A stretch of DNA of 64,000 bases. Source: Nitrospirota bacterium (GTDB lineage: Bacteria; Nitrospirota; Thermodesulfovibrionia; Thermodesulfovibrionales; JdFR-85). The stretch spans positions 1 to 64,000 of the forward strand of contig JAYWMQ010000041.1 in assembly GCA_035873375.1 (NCBI GenBank), given 5' to 3'. Positions 44,513 to 51,436 of this stretch are shown here, one piece after another; within the stretch, counting starts at the first letter, position 1; every line of letters starts with the position of its first letter. A program made the position numbers and the translations under genes. The notes below the pieces were generated by a model. The model saw only the letters and a program-made list of their open reading frames with translations, ran no database searches and had not been told where the DNA came from.

Positions 44513-44968
44513 TCAATTCCTCATCGTATTTTCTTTTACCTTATAATCCTTTATAAACCTTCCAATTTCCAGAATAAAATGCTCTATATCTTTCAGGTCG
44601 TTCTGAAGTATTTCATATAATTCTTCATCCGTGATTTCATGATAAAAGTGGACAATCCTGTTACGATAACCTGCCATCTCCATGAGTTTATACATGAGTG
44701 GTTTTGATATAATCCCGCTTTCTCCAAGTCCCTTTGCTATGTTTTTGTATTCATGTGTCAACCTGACCTTGCCTGTTTTAGCAAGAACATGTCTTCCGAT
44801 ATCAAATATTGCCTCAAGACAATGCCGGATAAACGTCTCAGCAGAGGCAGGGTTTTTATAGTCTTCAAGAAACTCTTCCCTTGACAGTTCACTCAGTTCT
44901 CTTAAACGTGAAAGCGCAACTCTTATGGCGTCGATTCTCCCTGTCAGCATCTCCATATTCAACTTCAT
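44513..44968 (-). CDS. hepT: HepT-like HEPN toxin
   Basis: A 151-residue HEPN protein (DUF86-type). The RNase/active motif is AGYRNRIVHFYHEI (Rx4-6H form, RNxxxH), and the N-terminal helices are MLTGRIDAIRVALSRLRELS and ETFIRHCLEAIFDIGRHVL. It is the toxin of the MntA-HepT pair and overlaps the nucleotidyltransferase gene by 4 nt. It sits between CRISPR arrays 2 and 3. Confidence 0.9.
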   Translation of the reverse strand: MKLNMEMLTGRIDAIRVALSRLRELSELSREEFLEDYKNPASAETFIRHCLEAIFDIGRHVLAKTGKVRLTHEYKNIAKGLGESGIISKPLMYKLMEMAGYRNRIVHFYHEITDEELYEILQNDLKDIEHFILEIGRFIKDYKVKENTMRN

Positions 44969-45399
44969 CCGCTTATAGCCTCCAGCACTTCTTTTGTGTA
45001 CCGGTCGTAATCAGGCTTCCAGTCCTGATAGAGCTTTATTACCATCTCTTCATATTCAAGCCTCCGGTCTTCGTCACAACTGTAGACCACCAAACCGCTG
45101 ATCGCCTCAAACTGAAGAATAACGCCGGTCTCCTGCAGGAAGATAAGATCCAGCGTAAAAGGCGAGAGTATTTCGTTCAGTTCTGAATAGAGCCTTCCGT
45201 AGGTCCTTATCCTCTCTTTTGGACTCAACGGTCTTTCAAGGAACACAACGCCCATGTCTATATCAGCAAGAGGATCCTCCGTCTTTTCGTATTCCTTGCC
45301 TTCGAGAAAGGCAGCACCCTCCTCAGCCCTGGAGCCGAAAATATAGGCCGCAAGTATCCCGTAGTCCTTACAAATCCTGTCAAACCTTTCCTTCCTCAT
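44965..45399 (-). CDS. mntA: MntA-like minimal nucleotidyltransferase antitoxin
   Basis: A 144-residue nucleotidyltransferase: AAYIFGSRAEEGAA, then DPLADIDMGVVF, which gives the GSx(n)DxD site; the third acid is likely in FTLDLIFL. Compared with typical MNTs there is an insertion of about ten residues between GSR and DID (FLEGKEYEKTED). Known partners AMPylate HepT to silence it. It is the first gene of the pair. Confidence 0.9.
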   Translation of the reverse strand: MRKERFDRICKDYGILAAYIFGSRAEEGAAFLEGKEYEKTEDPLADIDMGVVFLERPLSPKERIRTYGRLYSELNEILSPFTLDLIFLQETGVILQFEAISGLVVYSCDEDRRLEYEEMVIKLYQDWKPDYDRYTKEVLEAISG

Positions 45400-45580
45400 C
45401 TTCTCCTCTTTTCCTCAGTCACCTGAACCTGGCCAGAAGATCATTCGGGCTGAACAATATTGAATTCGTCAAACACAACATCCCAGGGTATAGCTTCTAT
45501 CTTTTTTAATTTCAAGCCCCACTTTTACCCTCCTGCTTTGAAGTGCAACTTTCAGCATATAGCAAAATGCTACCATTTCT
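45400..45580 (-). other. upstream region of mntA-hepT with a possible broken micro-ORF
   Basis: No intact gene is seen. On the minus strand a TTG-started frame reads KLKKIEAIPWDVVFDEFNI. After a one-base shift it continues SPNDLLARFR and stops. This looks like a frameshifted small protein or the end of a lost gene. The promoter of mntA-hepT should also lie here. Confidence 0.25.
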
Positions 45581-45763
45581 GTCAACAAAAAATATACCGT
45601 CTATAGCTGGTAAACCCTTTACCTGCACCCGGGAAGTGTAATTTCAGGGCGTACATATCTGGCTGGATTGCCCGGAAACATTGACTTCTGACAGGCAGGA
45701 ATAAATCTGACAACAGTCAAAATGCTTTTCCGCATATTCAACCTGTAACTGGACCGATGCAAG
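45581..45763. repeat. array-distal flank, copy B of a duplicated segment
   Basis: The counterpart of 43986-44167, in the same orientation and the same position relative to its array. Differences are scattered substitutions ('gtctatagctggtaaaccct' versus 'gtccatagctggcaaaccct'). It supports duplication of the whole flank-array-leader unit. Confidence 0.85.
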
Positions 45764-46452
45764 GTTTTAAGTCGCCCTTACTTACGACTCTTTTGAACAA
45801 TGCAATTTTTCATTTTTCGGGGAGGAGGATCGGATGTTTCAGTTGCCTCTTAACAGCGGCTCTTTTGAACAAAAATGAGTCAAAGATGAACAATCAAGAG
45901 GATGAAGACGTTTCAGTTGCCTCTTAACAGCGGCTCTTTTGAACGCAGTCTGGTCACTCAGCGCGGAAGACAAGATCCCGTTTCAGTTGCCTCTTAACAG
46001 CGGCTCTTTTGAACATATCTTGAGCAGAACGCCCCCAAGATAGCTCAGGAGCAGAGTTTCAGTTGCCTCTTAACAGCGGCTCTTTTGAACGCGATGCTGG
46101 GGAACTTGTCCTCAGATACCGCCACCGGGTTTCAGTTGCCTCTTAACAGCGGCTCTTTTGAACTTTCTCCTGTTATGGTGGATATTACTCAAAAAATGGT
46201 TTCAGTTGCCTCTTAACAGCGGCTCTTTTGAACGACAGGGTTCGTCCACAGAGTGGAAGGTTTTCGGAGAAGTTTCAGTTGCCTCTTAACAGCGGCTCTT
46301 TTGAACTCTCGGGTTGTTTCCGAAGAGGAGTTTGAAACTAAGTTTCAGTTGCCTCTTAACAGCGGCTCTTTTGAACACATGAAATAACTTCCACGCCAAA
46401 CAAGAGAGAAATGGATAGTTTCAGTTGCCTCTTAACAGCGGCTCTTTTGAAC
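45764..46452 (-). CRISPR. CRISPR array 3 (9 repeats plus one degenerate terminal repeat)
   Basis: A degenerate repeat lies at 45764-45798. Full 35-nt repeats start at 45836, 45910, 45978, 46056, 46129, 46199, 46272, 46342 and 46418, all with AACAGCGG and TTTTGAAC. Spacers are 33-43 nt and none is seen to be shared with array 1. The leader is on the right, so the transcript is on the minus strand. The degenerate repeat matches the one in array 2 more than the consensus. Confidence 0.98.
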
Positions 46453-46640
46453 CCTCCCTCTGTAAACCCTTGATACATAAGCCTCTACAGAGCAATTCCC
46501 GCCTGTCTAAATTTTCTCTTTCCATTTCCCTTAAAATTGTACCAAAAACAGCCTTAAAGTTGTCAAAGAACCAGTGTTTGCAACGCCCGCCTGAGAGATT
46601 TTATAAAAAACACTCTTTTTCTCTTTAAAATTCCCCAGGT
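46453..46640 (-). promoter_or_regulatory. leader of CRISPR array 3
   Basis: A close copy of the array 1 leader, including the TACAAT and TTGACA promoter elements on the minus strand. The match to the array 1 side continues past the leader into the end of cas6 (next entry). Confidence 0.85.
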
Positions 46641-46653
46641 TACTCGCCTTTTG

Positions 46654-46753
46654 TTAAACTGTTACCTTATATTCGTATTTCTCAGGCGGTACTCAAGCGG
46701 TATCTGCCGAATCCGCTTGTTGTATAACTATCTCTCCATTATACACTATAATA
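46654..46753 (-). pseudogene. decayed duplicate of the cas6 3' end
   Basis: The minus strand carries YNGEI, then a deletion, then TTSGFGRYRL, then (after a one-base insertion) PPEKYEYKVTV and TAA. This matches the C-terminus of the intact Cas6 at 32508 (TTSGFGRYRLLPPEKQEYKV). It sits at the same distance from the leader as the real gene does from leader 1. It is a fragment and cannot be functional. Confidence 0.85.
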
Positions 46754-46798
46754 GTGGATACAGGGGCAGACCGAAGACAGTAAATGCACTTGCCTTGA

Positions 46799-47125
46799 AT
46801 GCAATTTATAGGGGTCTCAACATTCAACATAACGAAACCCGCATCCCCTGTTTTTACTTCTTATGTCAAATGTTTCGACCCCAAATTCCTTCCCTTTACA
46901 GATAACGTGCTGGTCACCAGATGGAAGGGACTCATGCCTCTCAACCAGGACCGCCAACCCTTCCGGTCTGGTGCACTGTCTGGTTGGGTATTTTTATTCG
47001 ATAACCATAATGGGGATGTGCTTATTGTGCACATCCCTGAAAAAGCATTACTCTCTGCGGTTAAATACCGGGAAATCTCCAGGATTCGACATATCATGAG
47101 AGACCCTGAATCAAGTTCAGGGTGA
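46799..47125 (+). CDS. doubtful ORF of unknown nature
   Basis: A 108-codon frame (FDPKFLPFTDNVLVTRWKGL, GDVLIVHIPEKALLSAVKYR) with no family I recognise and no clear ribosome site. Its end runs into a dispersed repeat ('accctgaatcaagttcaggg', about 47103-47124), which argues against a normal gene. It may be a fragment of a lost gene. Confidence 0.2.
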   Translation: MQFIGVSTFNITKPASPVFTSYVKCFDPKFLPFTDNVLVTRWKGLMPLNQDRQPFRSGALSGWVFLFDNHNGDVLIVHIPEKALLSAVKYREISRIRHIMRDPESSSG

Positions 47126-47142
47126 CAGTCTTTATTGATGAT

Positions 47143-47556
47143 TCAATAATCCAAAACATTTTTTATCATTTCTTTTTTTATGGTTCTGTAAATATAATAA
47201 TCGTTATCTATTGTTAGTATTTCCTTTATTCCAGCTTCTTCTGAAACTATAATTAAACTGGCATCAGCAAGGTCCATTGGTATATCCTTATACTTATTAG
47301 TAATTTCTATTATTCTTTTTATTTTGTTAACCGATATTTCAAATACTTCAACTCCACCTCTATTTATCCATTCCAAAAATGCAATTTGTGCATTTACGTT
47401 AAAATCCAGCATATGACTTGCTTCCGTTATAACAGGCCATGTAGTAATTAATTTCCCTGCATATCTTTTTAGGTATTCTGTTACTCTATTGTGATATTTG
47501 TCTTTTCTGTTAAACAATGCGATTATTGGGCCAGCATCAATGAGAACCTTTTTCAA
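47143..47556 (-). CDS. vapC: PIN-domain toxin (VapC-like)
   Basis: A 137-residue PIN nuclease. Acidic residues are in place: VLIDAGPIIALFN (Asp), TTWPVITEASHML (Glu), DIPMDLADASLIIVSEE (Asp pair) and ILTIDNDYYIYR (final Asp). It overlaps the ribbon-helix-helix antitoxin gene by 20 nt. Confidence 0.9.
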   Translation of the reverse strand: MKKVLIDAGPIIALFNRKDKYHNRVTEYLKRYAGKLITTWPVITEASHMLDFNVNAQIAFLEWINRGGVEVFEISVNKIKRIIEITNKYKDIPMDLADASLIIVSEEAGIKEILTIDNDYYIYRTIKKEMIKNVLDY

Positions 47557-47785
47557 TTAATTTATCCTTTAATTTCTTTTTATAATTCTGTGAAAGTTCT
47601 GTATCTTTAAATTCATACTTTCCGAATAAATCCACTCCAAGTTCATATGGGGTCTTTTCCATTTTCCTTGTTTTTATATATGCTTTTAAAGCTTCTTTTA
47701 TTATCTGGGATTTTGTGGCCTTTTCTAAAGCAGCTATTCTGTCTATTTCATCTTCCATTTCTTTTGGTAATCTGACAGTTAACAT
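47537..47785 (-). CDS. ribbon-helix-helix antitoxin
   Basis: An 82-residue protein. LTVRLPKEMEDEIDRIAAL and SQIIKEALKAYIKTRK form a CopG/RHH DNA-binding domain, followed by a charged toxin-binding tail. Its Shine-Dalgarno is part of the large palindrome at 47792-47832, so self-regulation by protein or RNA structure is likely. Confidence 0.88.
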   Translation of the reverse strand: MLTVRLPKEMEDEIDRIAALEKATKSQIIKEALKAYIKTRKMEKTPYELGVDLFGKYEFKDTELSQNYKKKLKDKLIEKGSH

Positions 47786-47791
47786 AGTAAT

Positions 47792-47832
47792 CTCACCTCC
47801 TTGTATTACATATTGTAATACAAGGAGGTGAG
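47792..47832 (-). promoter_or_regulatory. 19-bp-arm palindrome over the antitoxin ribosome-binding site
   Basis: The arms 47792-47810 (CTCACCTCCTTGTATTACA) and 47814-47832 are exact inverse copies around TAT. On the minus strand the 3' arm carries AAGGAGGTGAG, a few nt before the antitoxin ATG. It could be the RHH operator, or an RNA hairpin hiding the Shine-Dalgarno, or both. Confidence 0.85.
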
Positions 47833-47961
47833 AAAGTCAATTGTCGTTTTTTCCCTGTTGATTTTTAGTCTTTTCTATGCTATGGTGAGGTGTGTGAGGA
47901 TTAGCTGACGGTGAGGACAGATGTTATGACAAATCAGGTCAGGGGTAATTGTTGCTGAGCT

Positions 47962-49092
47962 ATGAAAAAGATGGACACCTACTTCGCCCCTGCAGAACGG
48001 GCCAATGAAAAAGAGCTTATTGAGGAAATTGAGACAGTAAACAGAAACCCTGTAATGTCCGGGTTGCTCCATTCAATCAGCGGATTACTCGCCATCCTGG
48101 ATGAACACCGGCAGATTATTACCCTGAACGATTCATTTCTGAAAATGCTTGGCATTAAGGATCCGGCTGAAGCCCTGGGATTGCGGACAGGGGAAGCGCT
48201 GCAGTGTATTCATGCCCAGGACGAACCTGCCGGATGCGGCACCACCAAATTCTGTTCAACCTGCGGGGCCGCAATAGCAATAGTCTCCAGCCTTAGCCAG
48301 GACAAGCCTGTTGAAAGAATCTGCGCGCTAACGGCAAACAGAGGGGGCCGGACAGTTGATATTGCACTGCTGGTTAGATCTCACCCGATAAATATCTCCG
48401 GAACAAGATTCCTTTTACTCTTCCTGCAGGATATCAGCATCCAGCAGCAAAGGGCAGCACTGGAAAGAACGTTTTTTCATGATGTCAACAACATGCTGAC
48501 AGGACTTGTTGGGGCAAGTGAAATGCTTTCACTTGAAGATAACAAGGAGAATCTGATCAAAATCATTCACCAGTCATCGTTACGTCTGAAAAAAGAAGTG
48601 GAGATACAAAGAAGCCTTTCACAAAGCGAAACCTATACATATCATCCCCTGATACACGAAACCTCAACAGGACAGATACTGGAAGAACTTCAATCATTTT
48701 TCGTCAACCACCCGGTAGCCCGCAACAAAAACCTGCAATTTCCAACATCTTACCCTGCCCTGTCAATCAATACAGATATGTCATTATTGTTGCGTGTCCT
48801 TTATAACATGCTCACGAATGCCCTTGAGTCCGCTGGGGAGAACGGTACGGTAAAAGTATGGCTGGACCACAACGACAATCTTCTCTCCTTTTACGTATGG
48901 AACAGGCAACTGATTCCACAGGATATCGCTCAAAGGGTATTTCAACGCAATTTTACCACCAAAGAGGGTGCAGGAAGGGGAATCGGCACATATTCCATGA
49001 AATTATTCGGGGAACAAATCCTTGGCGGACAGGTGAGTTTTACAACATCCGAGGAAGAAGGAACGGTATTCACGTTTTCCGTGCCCTTATGA
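47962..49092 (+). CDS. PAS-domain sensor histidine kinase
   Basis: A 376-residue soluble kinase. The PAS domain (about residues 38-165) contains a cysteine cluster (ALQCIHAQDEPAGCGTTKFC followed by STCGAA), which may bind metal or a cofactor. H-box: RTFFHDVNNMLTGLVGASEM. ATP-binding domain: LLRVLYNMLTNALESAGENG (N-box) and KEGAGRGIGTYSMKLFGEQI (G-box). No membrane segment and no receiver domain. No response regulator is adjacent. Confidence 0.9.
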   Translation: MKKMDTYFAPAERANEKELIEEIETVNRNPVMSGLLHSISGLLAILDEHRQIITLNDSFLKMLGIKDPAEALGLRTGEALQCIHAQDEPAGCGTTKFCSTCGAAIAIVSSLSQDKPVERICALTANRGGRTVDIALLVRSHPINISGTRFLLLFLQDISIQQQRAALERTFFHDVNNMLTGLVGASEMLSLEDNKENLIKIIHQSSLRLKKEVEIQRSLSQSETYTYHPLIHETSTGQILEELQSFFVNHPVARNKNLQFPTSYPALSINTDMSLLLRVLYNMLTNALESAGENGTVKVWLDHNDNLLSFYVWNRQLIPQDIAQRVFQRNFTTKEGAGRGIGTYSMKLFGEQILGGQVSFTTSEEEGTVFTFSVPL

Positions 49093-49134
49093 AAGGACAG
49101 ACAGGGTTTACAGTTTTACTTTCATGTTTCTGTT

Positions 49135-49917
49135 TTACTGTTTCCGGCGAAGAGACTTTGCCATGAGTGATATTGCAATATCCAGATACTCAACAGGGTT
49201 GAATAAAGGCCCTAATATCTGAGCCTGTGCTGACCTGTTCAAAAGAGAGTCACTATAGGACGCATCAGGACACCGGCGCTTCAGCTCAGCAGTAATAAAT
49301 GCAAAGTTTGCTGATCGGGTGGGCTTCAGCATGGAACCAAGGGATGAATAGACCAGGGAATTTTCCCGAAATGCGATTATGTGTTTCATTCCGGCATATA
49401 AATTAAGAAAACCTTCGCGGTTTTCCAAAGTATCCACGTGATGCTTTTCCGTAGACTTGCTCATTACAAGCCCGCCGGAAATTACGGCACGGCCCAGACT
49501 TAATTTCTTCTCCTTTTCAATCGTGGTCCTGGTGAACTGCTCTATGCAGGTGCCACGCAATATGATCCCTATTCGGCTGTAATCAACAACAAGACTCTCA
49601 CCCTCTCTCGATTCAACACGCAGTTGCATATCATCAAGGAAAAAGCTTCGTACGATAAAACGGCTCGTATCAGACTCAATCTCCTCCGGGTCCAAAACAA
49701 CCGTTTCAAAGCCTGCAGACCTGAGTTTGGCTGCTGTTTCATCTGCAGATGCAGGTTCTGCATACACGGCAACAATAACAGGAAACTTTCCGGCAACACG
49801 TAAACGGGAGCCTGCCTCGTACAGTGTTGTACCAATAATCTCACCAAGAATTGCTGCAGCGTTATTTTTATTCTCAGGTGTATTACGAATAGCAACGATA
49901 TTCAAGGAATGGACCAT
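49135..49917 (-). CDS. hypothetical protein
   Basis: A 260-residue protein that I do not recognise. No signal or membrane segment. An N-terminal alpha/beta-looking part (VIVAVYAEPASADETAAKLR) is followed by YSRIGIILRGTCIEQFTRTT and a helical C-terminus. It converges with the kinase gene (43 nt). It might belong to the same signalling unit, but nothing proves it. Confidence 0.6.
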   Translation of the reverse strand: MVHSLNIVAIRNTPENKNNAAAILGEIIGTTLYEAGSRLRVAGKFPVIVAVYAEPASADETAAKLRSAGFETVVLDPEEIESDTSRFIVRSFFLDDMQLRVESREGESLVVDYSRIGIILRGTCIEQFTRTTIEKEKKLSLGRAVISGGLVMSKSTEKHHVDTLENREGFLNLYAGMKHIIAFRENSLVYSSLGSMLKPTRSANFAFITAELKRRCPDASYSDSLLNRSAQAQILGPLFNPVEYLDIAISLMAKSLRRKQ

Positions 49918-50112
49918 ATGTTTTTATATCTCCCTATCAGGTTTCCCTAATCCGACCATAAACATATCATAAGCGATTACGCCTTTATTAGCAACAGGTC
50001 GAATTGCCTTCCTGTGCTCTGTACGTGTACAGTTTGAACGATATGTTTTATAATAGATATTGTCCTGACAGGAATTTTATTTATATAAACACAGGGGAGA
50101 AACGAAAATACT

Positions 50113-50550
50113 ATGGGCAATGCCTCGTATTATATATGGTTAATAGTCCTGATTATCTATATTATCAGCCCTCTGGACCTTTTCCCGGGCTTCTTTGACG
50201 ATCTTATCGCCATTGGGTTGTTATATTACTTATCTTACAGGAAGACGGCCCGGCAAAAACAGGGGACCTATTCACACAGCAATAACCGAGATAATGCCGG
50301 CAGTCAATCCCGTCAGCAGGATACCAGGCTCCTAAGCCTGGAGGAAGCATACAGGACCCTGGGGGTCTCACCTGATGCTTCATGGGTGGAGATAAAAAAG
50401 GCATACAAAGAGAAAATCTCCAAATGTCACCCTGATAAGGTCAGTCACCTGAACGAAGAACTCCAGGAGAAGGCTGAGGAGTTGACACTCAGACTTAATA
50501 ATACCCTTGAAGTTATCAGAAAGAGTAATGGAAACAGGTCTCAGCACTAA
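50113..50550 (+). CDS. membrane-anchored J-domain protein
   Basis: 145 residues. A hydrophobic N-terminus resembles DUF1232-type membrane proteins (IVLIIYIISPLDLFPGFFDD and IAIGLLYYLSY). A Gln/Ser/Asn linker leads to a C-terminal J domain (LSLEEAYRTLGVSPDASW, then KCHPDKVSHLNEE). The HPD motif needed to stimulate DnaK is intact. Its role is probably to recruit Hsp70 at the membrane. 49918-50112 upstream holds no gene. Confidence 0.8.
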   Translation: MGNASYYIWLIVLIIYIISPLDLFPGFFDDLIAIGLLYYLSYRKTARQKQGTYSHSNNRDNAGSQSRQQDTRLLSLEEAYRTLGVSPDASWVEIKKAYKEKISKCHPDKVSHLNEELQEKAEELTLRLNNTLEVIRKSNGNRSQH

Positions 50551-50590
50551 ACATTCCTCACGGAGAGTTTCAAAATACAATCAAAAGAGC

Positions 50591-50715
50591 CTCTTGCAAA
50601 AGTCTGAAAACATAGCAAAATGTCATTCTGAACTTGTTTCAGAATCTAATAAAAACAATAAGTTAAGAGACCCTGAAACAAGTTCAGGGTGACAAATAGA
50701 AGACTTTTGCAAGAG
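50591..50715. repeat. small palindromic (MITE-like) element
   Basis: Terminal inverted repeats CTCTTGCAAAAGTCT (50591-50605) and AGACTTTTGCAAGAG (50701-50715) are exact. Inside is a second long inverted pair, TGTCATTCTGAACTTGTTTC and its imperfect mirror ending GTTCAGGGTGACA. The inner half also occurs at 47099-47126. No transposase is present, so it would be moved in trans. Confidence 0.75.
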
Positions 50716-50733
50716 CCTCAAAAGGTATAGTTA

Positions 50734-51354
50734 ATGAACAGAATGAGAACTGACTTTGATGAGCGGTACAGGAAAGGAGACCTGCCATGGGATACCGGAA
50801 GACATGACAAAAACCTTGAGCTTGTTATAAGAGAAGAGCAAATAGCCCCCTGCCCTGCCCTGGAACTTGGTGCAGGAACCGGCAGTGATGCTATCTGGCT
50901 GGCACAGCAGGGTTTTAGAGTAACTGCATTGGACATGTCGCCGACTGCAATCGGGATAGCCCGCAAAAAGGCCGCAGCAGCCGGTGTAGAGATTGAATTC
51001 ATTGTTGCAGATATTCTCAGAGACGAAATACCTTCAGGTCCTTTTGGTTTCGTATTTGATCGTGGCTGTTTTCATACTTTTGATCTCCCGGAAGAAAGAT
51101 CACGTTTGGCTGAAATCGTATGGAGACACCTGAATCCCGGAGGTTACTGGTTCAGCCTCATTGCCAGCAGCGACGGACCCAAACGGGAATCCGGACCACC
51201 AACACGGTCTGCCCTTGATATTGTATCGGCAGTGGAATCATGGTTTGAGATCATCTCCCTGAAGACCACATCTTTTGACTCTAAACTTCCTGAGGCACCC
51301 CGCTCCTGGGCATGCCTGATGCGAAGACGCGACAAGGCCTCAACAGAGCACTGA
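50734..51354 (+). CDS. SAM-dependent methyltransferase
   Basis: A 206-residue class I methyltransferase. Motif I is ALELGAGTGSDAIWLAQQGF; then VTALDMSPTAIGIARKKAA (acidic ribose contact) and FGFVFDRGCFHTFD. The opening FDERYRKGDLPWDTGRH resembles the thiopurine methyltransferase/TehB-like group. The substrate is unknown. Confidence 0.85.
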   Translation: MNRMRTDFDERYRKGDLPWDTGRHDKNLELVIREEQIAPCPALELGAGTGSDAIWLAQQGFRVTALDMSPTAIGIARKKAAAAGVEIEFIVADILRDEIPSGPFGFVFDRGCFHTFDLPEERSRLAEIVWRHLNPGGYWFSLIASSDGPKRESGPPTRSALDIVSAVESWFEIISLKTTSFDSKLPEAPRSWACLMRRRDKASTEH

Positions 51355-51436
51355 AGAGCAAGGCCGGTAGTGATATCACGGTCTGAAACAGGGTCTCTGA
51401 TTGACTTGGAATCCTCTGTATGGTTAATATTAATCC

